The notes: generated by a model not told the origin, from the sequence alone. Positions 36,309 to 44,786 are shown, numbered from the stretch's first letter. The stretch is DNA of 63,007 bases from Lachnospiraceae bacterium (GCA_017521605.1 JAFXCD010000022.1:1-63007); one strand, 5' to 3'. Numbers and translations: made by a program.

Positions 36309-38483
36309 TTAGTTACCTGCAGTTGTGCTCTTAGTAATAGAAACCTTAAGATTCTTCACATTACCATTGAAGCCCAACTTGATATTACATTCATTCGTCA
36401 CATCATCAATTACAAAGTCTAAGGTGTCACCTTCCTGAACAATTGCATTAACAAGATTCTTATCAGCTTCCCATAAAGACTTCTGGCTCTTAGGATTGTT
36501 ACTAAAGAACTTCACCACATTTTCCTGCTTGAAGTCATTGGTCAGGAATCTAAGCATACGTTCTACATATGTACTTACCATAGTTTTGTAAATAGAATCA
36601 TATACATCATCTGAAACTGCCATGGTTCTTGCCTTATATACAGTAAGATTCTTTATCTCCTTACCCTGCATCTGGCTGCTTTCAGAAGCAAACACAAAAC
36701 CAAAGCCCTTGCTGTTAATCGTATTCTTAATTGTATTGGTGAAACCGGTAATCTCCTTACCTAAGGTGGTTACTGTTCTCAGTGAGTGGTCTCCGGATTC
36801 AATATCATATCTTACTCCGGGATACTTCTTTGACACATTACTATAATGCTCACGTAAATAATCCGGACACTGACAAGCTGCTACCAAACCGGCTGCCGCA
36901 TATGCTGCCCCCACATAAATACCCTCAATCCAAAGCTTCATAACATCTTCTCTAGCCTTAGAAAGCTCTACATTACCATCTTCATTCATCTGCATTCTGT
37001 TATCCAGAACAACCTCTGATTTATCCTTGGGCACGATGGTAAAGTTAGGCAAACAGCAGGATATATATTCACTGTAGTCTTTCTTAGCTACAGGCTGTGA
37101 TTTTTCAATAAACTTATCCACACCTGAAGTAGCCACATAATTAAAGGTAGTATCTTCTCCTGTCTGGAAGTTATAGAAAATCTGAATCTTGTATTCTCTG
37201 ATTGCTTCCATAAGACTGGAAAGTGCTTCCATGGTATTGCCTTCTGCTTTTTCTACAACTGCATTACCTCTAAATCTTTGTCTTGTTGCTCTTCTGCTCT
37301 GGCTCTGCTCCAATTCAATATTGGGCACAATACCAAGCCATACAGTATTGCTGTAATCATTCTTTGTATTTACGGAATTTAAATATGTAGTAAGACGTTC
37401 AATATTGACACTGCTTACCATCATATCAAGTCTTGTATTTGCAACCAATAAGCTGGGACGCATTCCTTTTTCCTTGGTATTGTACTGTTCAAAGAATACT
37501 CTTACGCCCAACAGTTTTTCTACTAAAGGCTTAACAGTCTTAATAAAATCATCCTTTGCACTCTTGTAGAATTCCAAATAAGTATTGTAGTTGTTCATTT
37601 CCTGTTCTACATTAACATCAGCATTGGTTACTGCAGTCATAGGACAGAAGGTTCTTACAACCAGACTCTTTACATACTCTGAAGGCTCTTCATTTACTGC
37701 ATCATAATCATCCTTAAATGCCTCTACCAAACCGGTATTGGTTTCTGTTGCAGAGATAGCCATCAATTCATTTTTATCCTTCTTTGCAATTTCCAAAACC
37801 TTCAATTCACCGTTTTCGTTCATGGAAAGCATACCAATCTGTAAAGCACTTTCCTGCTTTTTACCGGATGATTGTGTTAACAAAAGTCTTGTCTTGATAT
37901 CTTCAATTGCAAGAGGTAACATAGCCATTACATTGTTATAGTTCTGGCTTGCTTCTTCAAACTTGTAGTTCAGCTTGTCACCGATATCCAGCTTCTTAGG
38001 ATCACCATCATCCAGCTTCTCATATTCACCATACAGATAATGAATTTCCTTACGAACCTGTTTAATGTCTCTCATAATCTTCTTAGGAGAAATCATATCC
38101 AGAATCTTATCAAACTTGAAGTCTACATTGATGATTCCTTGTGATCTCTTAGAATCCATAATGGTAAACAGCATGTTCAGGAAATCGTTCTGTTTATTTA
38201 AAGGTATCTCTGAAATATATTCCTCCGGAATATTATCCGGTTTCTCCAAGGTATAAGCCACACTTTGTGTTGCTGCATTAAAGAAGGAGTATACCACCGG
38301 TTGGAATTTATCTAAAAATTCATCAAAACTAGTAACCAATAACTGGCTATGAATCTCCTTAATCTTTGCATCATCCAGACTTTCCAGCCCTTTTGTGTCC
38401 CCTACCAAAGTAAGTAAATCCAGCTTTTCAGGGTTAATTTCTTCAAAAAGCATGGTTCGGTTTGTTTGTGTAATAACGTCCAT
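36309..38483 (-). CDS. Core contractile-sheath-like protein (TssC-like, 724 aa)
   Basis: 724 residues. It starts TNRTMLFEEINPEKLDLL, the same motif as both cassette paralogues. The C-terminal half is the best conserved part: LWIEGIYVGAAYAAAGLVAA then CQCPDYLREHY, VRYDIESGDHSLRTVTTLGK, GFGFVFASES, and YVERMLRFLTNDFKQENVVK with FFSNNPKSQKSLWE. A late 'Arg...Asp' element and closing beta segment are typical of phage and TssC sheath folds. The N-terminal 250 residues are helical. It is larger than usual TssC (about 490-500 residues), and no separate TssB gene is visible, so it may combine both roles. It lies directly upstream of the two tube genes. Confidence 0.72.
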   Translation of the reverse strand: MDVITQTNRTMLFEEINPEKLDLLTLVGDTKGLESLDDAKIKEIHSQLLVTSFDEFLDKFQPVVYSFFNAATQSVAYTLEKPDNIPEEYISEIPLNKQNDFLNMLFTIMDSKRSQGIINVDFKFDKILDMISPKKIMRDIKQVRKEIHYLYGEYEKLDDGDPKKLDIGDKLNYKFEEASQNYNNVMAMLPLAIEDIKTRLLLTQSSGKKQESALQIGMLSMNENGELKVLEIAKKDKNELMAISATETNTGLVEAFKDDYDAVNEEPSEYVKSLVVRTFCPMTAVTNADVNVEQEMNNYNTYLEFYKSAKDDFIKTVKPLVEKLLGVRVFFEQYNTKEKGMRPSLLVANTRLDMMVSSVNIERLTTYLNSVNTKNDYSNTVWLGIVPNIELEQSQSRRATRQRFRGNAVVEKAEGNTMEALSSLMEAIREYKIQIFYNFQTGEDTTFNYVATSGVDKFIEKSQPVAKKDYSEYISCCLPNFTIVPKDKSEVVLDNRMQMNEDGNVELSKAREDVMKLWIEGIYVGAAYAAAGLVAACQCPDYLREHYSNVSKKYPGVRYDIESGDHSLRTVTTLGKEITGFTNTIKNTINSKGFGFVFASESSQMQGKEIKNLTVYKARTMAVSDDVYDSIYKTMVSTYVERMLRFLTNDFKQENVVKFFSNNPKSQKSLWEADKNLVNAIVQEGDTLDFVIDDVTNECNIKLGFNGNVKNLKVSITKSTTAGN

Positions 38484-38508
38484 TTTTTTATCCTTTCTTT
38501 TGTTTTAT

Positions 38509-39384
38509 TTACATTTGCAACATAAGCTGTAGCAAAAAAATGCTCTTTAATCTTTTATTTTTATTTCTATTTAGTGTACTTAGTATCACCTTTTCCAACA
38601 ATGGCGGTATCTCAGTAAAATTCGAAATTGGCGGTATGGTTTCCTGTTCCTCATAATCATCCGGCTCAGGCAACTGGCTATCTGTCAACATATAATACAA
38701 AACAGCACCTATACTATAAATATCCGCCCGATAATCAATCTTACCACCGTGATACAGCTCCGGTGCCGAATATCCCCGGCTCACAAAAACCATATCATTC
38801 TGTTTTTCCTTTTTAAAACTGGCAGAACCAAAATCAATCAGTGTAACACTTTCATCTTCATCATTCAGTATGATATTTGATGGTTTTATATCGCAATGTA
38901 TAATACCTTTTTTATGTATCTGACGAACAATCGCCACCAACTGTTGCATGGTAGAGCGAATAGAGAAATCCTCACCATTCTCAATATAATCCTGTAAACT
39001 CTTTCCCCTTATCTTTTCTGTTATGAGATAGCGCGTCCCATTCTCCGTAAAAGAATCCAGATATTTCAAAACGCAACCTTCATATGGTTTTTTTAAACCC
39101 TTTAATCTTAATATACACTCACATTCTGCATCAAAGGCTTTCTTGAATTTCTGAAATTGGTCTTTATACCCATTCCGTTTACAAACAACTGTTTTTCCAT
39201 CCATATCGCGATTAGCGATACTATAGGGCATAAATTCCTTTATTACAATTTCTCGGTTTTCTTGAAAATCCTCACCAAAATATACAATTCCGCTTTGTCC
39301 CAAATAATGGACTTCCTGTATCATGTATCTTTGGTGTAAAACAACCTGGGGTGCAAGTGCAATATCACTTACTTCTATACCCAT
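38509..39384 (-). CDS. Soluble Hanks-type Ser/Thr protein kinase
   Basis: 291 residues, a bare kinase domain without TM or PASTA repeats. Gly-loop region YLGQSGIVYFGEDF; catalytic Lys in EIVIKEF (Lys49); catalytic loop IIHCDIKPSNIILNDED, with HCD where most kinases have HRD; metal-binding LIDFGSA; activation segment to YSAPELYHGG; APE and later DIYSIGAVLYYMLT. All catalytic residues are present, so it should be active; HxD with Cys makes it a non-RD kinase, often independent of activation-loop phosphorylation. It probably phosphorylates FHA partners and apparatus proteins. It follows the VWA gene and precedes the sheath gene. Confidence 0.9.
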   Translation of the reverse strand: MGIEVSDIALAPQVVLHQRYMIQEVHYLGQSGIVYFGEDFQENREIVIKEFMPYSIANRDMDGKTVVCKRNGYKDQFQKFKKAFDAECECILRLKGLKKPYEGCVLKYLDSFTENGTRYLITEKIRGKSLQDYIENGEDFSIRSTMQQLVAIVRQIHKKGIIHCDIKPSNIILNDEDESVTLIDFGSASFKKEKQNDMVFVSRGYSAPELYHGGKIDYRADIYSIGAVLYYMLTDSQLPEPDDYEEQETIPPISNFTEIPPLLEKVILSTLNRNKNKRLKSIFLLQLMLQM

Positions 39385-39403
39385 CTACTTCCTCATTTCT
39401 GCT

Positions 39404-41188
39404 TTATCTGTTCAAGCAATCACTTTTTGCCGTATATTTCATTTCTATTTCTGACGCATTTTCAGCAAAAGAAATATACAAAATATCTCCTGAAGATATG
39501 GTAATCGGCTTATTAGCCTTAACATTCTGATCGCCCAGAAATATTCCGCCCTCCATACAATGCACCAAAAGTAATTCATTCGTATTTTTACCGGGATAAA
39601 AGCATACCTTTTCTATATCTTTAAAACTCTCTTTTATACCCTTACTCAAGAACAATTCTTCCAGTGTTACACCCTCCGGCGGATAATCTTCCAAGTCCCA
39701 AAGCAAGTCAACTGATTCATTTTTACTTTTTAAATCAATAAAGTATGCTTTAATACTGCCCGAAATAGCATTTTGCGTCTTTTTCCCGCCAAATAATACT
39801 GCTTTAATAATATATGCACAAATCACACCTGCAACCAGAAGAATACCACATACCAATATAATTGTAAGCAATCCCTGATACTGTTTCCATGCCGGCACAA
39901 TCTCTAAACCAAGAGCAATTTCCTTTTTGTTCTGTTTACTGTCCTCTGCTACTATCAGATATTCATTCTTTCCTGCTTTATCTATAGTAACACTCAACAT
40001 ACTTCCGGATAATGTACACTCTGCTTCTCCAGAATTTTGGGTCACACTGTATTTCACAATATCCCCGTCTTCATCCTCAAAAAGACTGCTCACATCCATT
40101 ACCCATGCTTCTTTTGAAGTATACATCTGTTTTTCAACATTCTGACCCTTAGGAGCTTTTCCCAAATCTTCTACCACCGGCGGTGCTGTAGGTACCGGTG
40201 CCGCAACTACCGGCTCTTTTTTCTGAACCCTGACCGTACCTGAAATTAAGGTTGATGTTTTTTCCAGACTATATATGGCTTTGAAGTCATATTGCCCTTC
40301 TTCGTCCATTCTTTGTATCAGATAATTCTTTCCCCGAAAAACCTGTACACCTTCATTCACATTTACCACTTCACAATCAGACATGGGTTCTGTAGAAAAA
40401 AGCACTTCATAACACTTCTGATTCTTCGGAACTTCCGTATGAGTTTCATAACGGTTAACTATTTCCGTTGTTTCGCTTGCCTGAAAATTCGCTTTTCCGT
40501 GTTCATATCCGTAAAAGAATGTTCCTAATACTACCTGAACAAACTGCGTGGCATTATTCACAATAGTAGTACTGCCTCCCGTTGAAGCACTTACCACTGA
40601 TAACAACCCTGTATCTTGGTTATATGCATCAGTATAGCCGACCACATTTATCATAATATCATTGTCTATAGCCAACTGTGTACTTGTTTCCATATCTGCA
40701 TCCGAGTCGGCGGTTGTTCTATTGGTCTTACTATTTTCCAAATCCGTGTTACCATCGGAAATCATAATAATAAAAGCATTGTCATACTCCAATCCCGCTT
40801 CTACAATTGCATTAGTGGCTTTTAACAGTCCTAACCCGTTATCGGTTTCTCCACGGAACTGCAGAGCATCCAATTCCTCAACCAACTTATTTTTGCCTTC
40901 CGCATTTCCCATTGATACCAGGCCGCTATGATAAACAATCTGGTCATTATATGCGGTTACACTAAGATAATCCGTTTCATTACAGATATCCATACATAAC
41001 TTAATCAGCTCTATAGAATGCCTGTGAGAGTCCGTTTTCTTCATGGAACCACTAACATCAATAGCTATAGATATAACATTACATTCTGTTGTTTCTTCAT
41101 TCCCTTCTGCTTTTGTCTGCAATGGTTTCACCATAATTAGTGAAAGCACCATTATGACAGTCAGCACTCTTCTTAACACCAATTTCAT
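39404..41188 (-). CDS. Exported von Willebrand A protein with TM helix and cytoplasmic FHA-like domain
   Basis: 594 residues. A signal peptide ends near residue 27 (PLQTKAEG). The VWA domain at about 37-215 has an intact MIDAS (Asp44-x-Ser-x-Ser, DVSGSMKK) and IMISDGNTD. A beta domain with cadherin/Ig-like patterns follows (about 345-425). A TM helix lies at about 438-462 (LTIILVCGILLVAGVICAYI). The C-terminal 110 residues, predicted to be cytoplasmic, look like an FHA-type beta sandwich (MEGGIFLGDQNVKANKPITI, SSGDILYISFAE), although the phosphate-binding Arg/Ser is not clear. It could sense an outside ligand or the cell wall and pass the state to the phospho-switch inside. Confidence 0.82.
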   Translation of the reverse strand: MKLVLRRVLTVIMVLSLIMVKPLQTKAEGNEETTECNVISIAIDVSGSMKKTDSHRHSIELIKLCMDICNETDYLSVTAYNDQIVYHSGLVSMGNAEGKNKLVEELDALQFRGETDNGLGLLKATNAIVEAGLEYDNAFIIMISDGNTDLENSKTNRTTADSDADMETSTQLAIDNDIMINVVGYTDAYNQDTGLLSVVSASTGGSTTIVNNATQFVQVVLGTFFYGYEHGKANFQASETTEIVNRYETHTEVPKNQKCYEVLFSTEPMSDCEVVNVNEGVQVFRGKNYLIQRMDEEGQYDFKAIYSLEKTSTLISGTVRVQKKEPVVAAPVPTAPPVVEDLGKAPKGQNVEKQMYTSKEAWVMDVSSLFEDEDGDIVKYSVTQNSGEAECTLSGSMLSVTIDKAGKNEYLIVAEDSKQNKKEIALGLEIVPAWKQYQGLLTIILVCGILLVAGVICAYIIKAVLFGGKKTQNAISGSIKAYFIDLKSKNESVDLLWDLEDYPPEGVTLEELFLSKGIKESFKDIEKVCFYPGKNTNELLLVHCMEGGIFLGDQNVKANKPITISSGDILYISFAENASEIEMKYTAKSDCLNR

Positions 41189-41215
41189 ATTCTTATTCTC
41201 TTTTGATACTTTTTA

Positions 41216-41650
41216 CTATTTAGGACGAAAACCAAAAAAGCTGGCAAATTGTTCACTTACATCATTCAAATTTACCCCTGCATTTTTATCACTTTCTTTT
41301 TTCTTCTTGTTAATCTCATCAAACATCATATCGCCAAAATCCATTTTGAAATTCTGTTGAGTAAATCCCGCAAAAGGATTAGCTGTCTGACTGGTCTTCT
41401 TTGGTCCGGTAGCGGCATTGCCGGCAGCACTTGACTGCTCACCTTTATCCTCATCATAAGCTTTGCGCTTTTCTTCGTCACTCAAAACTGAGTATGCTTC
41501 ATTTATATCCTGAAATTTCTTCGCAGCCTCTGCATTGCCTCCGTTAGTATCCGGATGATATTGCTTGGCAAGTTTACGAAAGGCTTTTTTTAAGGTAGCA
41601 TCATCAGCATCTCTGGGCACTCCCAGTATCTTGTAATAATCCTTGCGCAT
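41216..41650 (-). CDS. J-domain (DnaJ-type) protein
   Basis: 144 residues. A J domain occupies residues 4-70: [20 protein letters not shown], the HPD motif in [10 protein letters not shown] and [20 protein letters not shown]. The C-terminal part is low complexity ([14 protein letters not shown]) with [10 protein letters not shown] and a short conserved end; no zinc-finger or substrate-binding domains of full DnaJ. J proteins stimulate Hsp70 ATPase activity. The operon encodes an Hsp70-like ATPase, so the two probably act together. It has a GGAG site and lies 4 nt after the zinc-ribbon gene. Confidence 0.9.
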   Translation of the reverse strand: MRKDYYKILGVPRDADDATLKKAFRKLAKQYHPDTNGGNAEAAKKFQDINEAYSVLSDEEKRKAYDEDKGEQSSAAGNAATGPKKTSQTANPFAGFTQQNFKMDFGDMMFDEINKKKKESDKNAGVNLNDVSEQFASFFGFRPK

Positions 41651-41654
41651 ATTT

Positions 41655-41963
41655 CTATCTCCTGCCTACAGGCATCTTACAAACTGAACAGGCCACACTG
41701 GTTTCCGAAATAGCAGCATAGCATTTCTTACAAATTATAATTCCATGTTTCTTCGTTTCCTGTCTGTTTACTTGTGCCACTTTTTCTCCATTGCTCACCA
41801 CCTGTGCTGTCGAAGCATGATTTTCCACAGGTTTTGCTTTACAAATCTTAATTATCTCCTGTTGATTCTTTAACACATTCAAAACCAACACCAGCGATAC
41901 TACCGCAATCACAGCAGACACAACACTCAAGCCCAGCAAAACATATATTACAATGTCATTCAT
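41655..41963 (-). CDS. Small membrane protein with C-terminal zinc ribbon
   Basis: 102 residues. An N-terminal TM helix lies at about 6-30 ([20 protein letters not shown]). The C-terminus holds two CxxC knuckles ([20 protein letters not shown]), a zinc ribbon. The middle is polar. No family is recognised. Position between the FHA and J-domain genes suggests a membrane part of the signalling module. Confidence 0.7.
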   Translation of the reverse strand: MNDIVIYVLLGLSVVSAVIAVVSLVLVLNVLKNQQEIIKICKAKPVENHASTAQVVSNGEKVAQVNRQETKKHGIIICKKCYAAISETSVACSVCKMPVGRR

Positions 41964-41990
41964 AAGTTTTTATTCCTTTTCTATTTACCT

Positions 41991-42926
41991 TTAGTCAATA
42001 TAGAATGTATATTCTTCATCTACAAACTTTATTTTTGTACCATTAAAAATCTCCACGGTAGCCTTACCGGGTATCGCTTTTCCATCCACATATGTTTTAT
42101 TTGTGGAATTATTATCAACAACAAAATAACTGTTTCCTCTTACAATAATTTCTGCATGCTTTCTACTGATTACATCCTTATCTATCAACAAATCCACATC
42201 ATCTTTTCCAACCCAAAAACTGGGTCTGTTAATAACTACCGTTCTTCCGCTTGTTGTATGTACCAGTTTGGGCACCGGAGCCGGTTTGGCAGTTCTTCCC
42301 AATCTTTGTGATGGTGTACTATTTAATGCAGTATCCCAGAATGACGGATCCAACACACCCGTTTCTCCATTATTAGGTTGGCCCATATACTCAGCCTGAC
42401 CTCCCTGATCAGATTGGCCTCCATACTGTCTTTCAAGATTTTCCCAATAAGAAACATCCAACACACCCGTTTCCCCGTCTCCCGGCATCTGTGCAGGATA
42501 AGTATTCACCTGAGTAGGAACATTCGCCTGAGCAAGAACATTCACCTGCTGTCCGCCAGCTATAAATCTTTTAATATCCAGCAATTCCACTCCATTCCAC
42601 GTATCATCCAGAAAATGCAAAAATTCTGTCACCTTACTACAATCCTCTTCACCATCAAAGACACACCCAAAGGTAATTTCCTTCAAAAACGCCTTAATTC
42701 TTGCACCTTCATAAACAGACTCCTCTGTAATCAATTGAAACTGCAGCTGCGAATTCTTCAATGTCATTTTGTCCATATCCAAAACCACTTGAATTCCCTC
42801 GCCCTGTACCTTCTTTAACATATCTACTGTTTGCTTAATCAATTCAAAATATGACAATACACTAATATGCCCTTTTATGTAATCCTTCAGTGATTCACCA
42901 CTTTTTGTATTTGTATTAACCTTCAT
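41991..42926 (-). CDS. FHA-domain protein with two TGVL repeat motifs, first gene of the apparatus operon
   Basis: 311 residues. Residues 1-125 are an alpha/beta domain I do not recognise. Residues 135-210 are a flexible Gln/Pro/Gly-rich linker carrying two copies of a motif (D/N)GETGVLD(V/P)S(Y/F)W at Thr153 and Thr189. The FHA domain at about 228-311 has RPSFWVGKDDVDLLIDKDVI, SRKHAEIIVRGNSYFVVDNN and STNKTYVDGKAI, with Ser-Arg-Lys-His and Asn-Lys-Thr elements of canonical FHA. Repeated Thr with Leu at +3 suits FHA recognition, so the protein may bind its own phosphorylated linker in chains. The first gene after the riboswitch leader. Confidence 0.85.
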   Translation of the reverse strand: MKVNTNTKSGESLKDYIKGHISVLSYFELIKQTVDMLKKVQGEGIQVVLDMDKMTLKNSQLQFQLITEESVYEGARIKAFLKEITFGCVFDGEEDCSKVTEFLHFLDDTWNGVELLDIKRFIAGGQQVNVLAQANVPTQVNTYPAQMPGDGETGVLDVSYWENLERQYGGQSDQGGQAEYMGQPNNGETGVLDPSFWDTALNSTPSQRLGRTAKPAPVPKLVHTTSGRTVVINRPSFWVGKDDVDLLIDKDVISRKHAEIIVRGNSYFVVDNNSTNKTYVDGKAIPGKATVEIFNGTKIKFVDEEYTFYID

Positions 42927-42981
42927 ATATAATCACCAATCTTTCCGTGGTTATAAAAATGCCACTTTACCTTACTATACT

Positions 42982-43009
42982 ATTTTAACACAAATTTCCA
43001 CCATGTCAA
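42982..43009 (-). promoter_or_regulatory. Putative housekeeping promoter directly upstream of the apparatus operon
   Basis: On the minus strand TTGACA is followed after 16 bp by TAAAAT, about 56 nt before the first start codon. It lies downstream of the riboswitch terminator, so it could give basal expression that does not depend on cyclic di-GMP. Confidence 0.6.
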
Positions 43010-43140
43010 TTCTTTGCCTCTTTAATCTGTTAACTTATTGTTTCTATAGCCACATTCTGCAATTCCTTCATGGTTCTTGATAAAAATCTGCGCTTTTGCA
43101 TACCTTATTATATATTTTATTTTTTATCCGTAACAAAATT

Positions 43141-43171
43141 AAAAACGGCTACAATAAAATTATTGCAACCG
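43141..43171 (-). terminator. Intrinsic terminator, expression platform of the c-di-GMP riboswitch
   Basis: An 11-bp stem with two G-U pairs (CGGTTGCAATA and its complement) and a 4-nt loop is followed by TTTTTAATTTT on the minus strand. Its 5' arm shares bases with the 3' arm of aptamer helix P1, so the two folds exclude each other. Ligand binding should therefore favour read-through. Confidence 0.8.
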
Positions 43172-43262
43172 AACCATCAATATAGTACACATAAAACCAT
43201 ACTACTTAGACTTCCTGCTTTGCGTCCCTACATTTCTATAGGTTTGCCCTTGTAAATCGATT
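43167..43262 (-). ncRNA. Cyclic di-GMP-I riboswitch (GEMM-I aptamer)
   Basis: The minus strand carries the GEMM-I conserved core: AAGGGCAAACC, a short hairpin closed by a GAAA tetraloop (TATAGAAATGTA), then GGGACGCAAAGC and a CTAAG joining segment with a second arm, ending in GGTTCGGTTGC. P1 can form between AATCGA (43257-43262) and TCGGTT (43167-43172). The closest known relative in pattern is the Vc2-type aptamer. The next gene downstream on the same strand is the first gene of the contractile apparatus operon. I saw no convincing promoter upstream; a TATAAT at 43265-43270 is too close to P1 to be the start signal. Confidence 0.85.
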
Positions 43263-43642
43263 TAATTATATCATATATTCTCAAAGAAATCTATAGATTT
43301 ATTTACTATAATCAAGCATATCCACATTTACACTTTTCTTCGATAACCATATATTAACACCTTACCGTATATAAATATATGGGGTAATTATGCACCTTAA
43401 AGCAGCAAACATGTAGATTATCGCACGTTACCCAATAATAAAGCCGGCAAAATTTCCTTTAAACATCAGCAGCGATATTTGACCTGATCATACTCACCAA
43501 CAGAATGCTCCTGTATGTATGCGAGTTTGTCAAATCCGTCATATTGTTAACACCGCTTTTTTTGCTCTGACGAAAGATAAATAAATGCAATGGGTAACAC
43601 GCATTCATCATACGCCTGCTGCCACCAGGCTTGCAATGCAAC
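43263..43642. other. Intergenic stretch upstream of the riboswitch
   Basis: About 380 nt with no credible gene. It holds a perfect 14-bp palindrome (AAATCTATAGATTT, 43287-43300) that could be an operator, an imperfect hairpin (43381-43433; GGGTAA...TTACCC ends), and otherwise AT-rich DNA. The promoter for the riboswitch transcript should lie here but was not identified with confidence. Confidence 0.5.
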
Positions 43643-44722
43643 TCATTCAACATCGTAAGGATTCTTTGTCGGCTTAATCGTAAATGTATCGCAGACAACT
43701 TCATCCTTTTCAAAAATATCCGGACCGTAACCGTTTGCAATTCCGTAAAAACGGTCCTCCGTCGCTCCGTAGAAAGCTTTTCCCTTTTTATTATCCCAGT
43801 AAGTGTCCACAGACAGATCCGCTGTAAGGATGGTTGTCCAATCTTTCTGCCCATACTCTCTTACACAAATGTTGCGATACTCAAATGTTCTCGTTTCATT
43901 TGCATAATCATAATCATAATTTTCCATAAACTGCGACATGCCTCCTTCAAAATAGGAGTTATAAAGCTTTGTATCAAAACAGCTGATCAGTGTCCATTCT
44001 CCCGTCGAAAGATCTGCTACCCACTGCTCCACAAAGGTCTTGCCATCTTCATCCTGATAACAGTTTAAGTACATGCGATACCATTTTTCTTCTTCCCATT
44101 TATAGTCGCATATATAATTTGTGCCTTCTCCCTCGCCGCCGAACTTGTTTGTATCACCATCAGAAGGATAAATGCGCTCTGCCTCGATTTTCATTTCATT
44201 GCCCGACTCATCCAGGTACTTAATTTCCCAAAACGACATGATGGCCTTCGGACCGTCCTGTCTCACCTGCAGACCTGCATATGCACCTGTGTAAGCATCA
44301 ATGACATCGTACTTGCTCATCAGATCCTCTTTATTCATTTGCCAATTACAAAGAGACCAATAAGTAGCCATTCCTGCCTTATCCGCTTTAAAATCAATCA
44401 TAAATCCGTCAAATTTCCCGGAAGTAGCACTTAAATCCGGATCGACATACACATTATGTGCCATCCGATTTTCCGGATTAGCTTCATTCTTCGCTTCACC
44501 TGTCGAAACTTTAAGAATCTCATCCCAATTTACACCATTTAAGTCATTTATATAAGTTATCTCTTCCTCTCTTCCAATCGAAAGGTTTTCTTCCACCATA
44601 GGAGTAGCAGTAGGATTTTCCTGTATTTCCAAAGACTCCACTTCTTTCTCACCACATGCTGTCAAACTAAAAACTGCCATATATAGCAAGCAATTTAAAA
44701 CAACCTTTTTTAATTTATTCAT
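43643..44722 (-). CDS. Lipoprotein of the DUF3472 type
   Basis: 359 residues with GGAGGGG before ATG. The signal peptide ends in a lipobox (SLTAC, Cys23), so it is probably anchored on the outer face of the membrane. The mature part is rich in aromatic and acidic residues: ATYWSLCNWQMNKEDLM, YTGAYAGLQVRQDGPKAIMS, YICDYKWEEEKWYRMYLNCY and FVEQWVADLSTGEWTLISCF. These fit DUF3472, a family of jelly-roll-like proteins thought to bind glycans. It reads in the same direction as the apparatus operon but is separated from it by the intergenic stretch and riboswitch. Function unknown. Confidence 0.65.
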   Translation of the reverse strand: MNKLKKVVLNCLLYMAVFSLTACGEKEVESLEIQENPTATPMVEENLSIGREEEITYINDLNGVNWDEILKVSTGEAKNEANPENRMAHNVYVDPDLSATSGKFDGFMIDFKADKAGMATYWSLCNWQMNKEDLMSKYDVIDAYTGAYAGLQVRQDGPKAIMSFWEIKYLDESGNEMKIEAERIYPSDGDTNKFGGEGEGTNYICDYKWEEEKWYRMYLNCYQDEDGKTFVEQWVADLSTGEWTLISCFDTKLYNSYFEGGMSQFMENYDYDYANETRTFEYRNICVREYGQKDWTTILTADLSVDTYWDNKKGKAFYGATEDRFYGIANGYGPDIFEKDEVVCDTFTIKPTKNPYDVE

Positions 44723-44762
44723 TTCCCCTCCTCCACAAAACGCTTATACAAATTTTAATAAA

Positions 44763-44786
44763 GGGCCTGGCTTAACAGTCAGACCC
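44763..44786 (-). terminator. Possible terminator hairpin after the broken surface-protein gene
   Basis: On the minus strand GGGTCTGAC pairs with GCCAGGCCC (one wobble, one mismatch) across a 6-nt loop, followed by TTTATT. The U run is weak. It lies between a disrupted gene and the lipoprotein gene. Confidence 0.45.

Noticed and set aside
43265-43270. TATAAT as promoter -10 of the riboswitch transcript
   Set aside because: A start 6-7 nt downstream would cut into the 5' arm of P1, and no good -35 is present at 17 bp.
43459-43854. 131-codon minus-strand frame overlapping the DUF3472 lipoprotein end
   Set aside because: Overlaps a clear lipoprotein gene out of frame, has no ribosome site and reads like a random translation.
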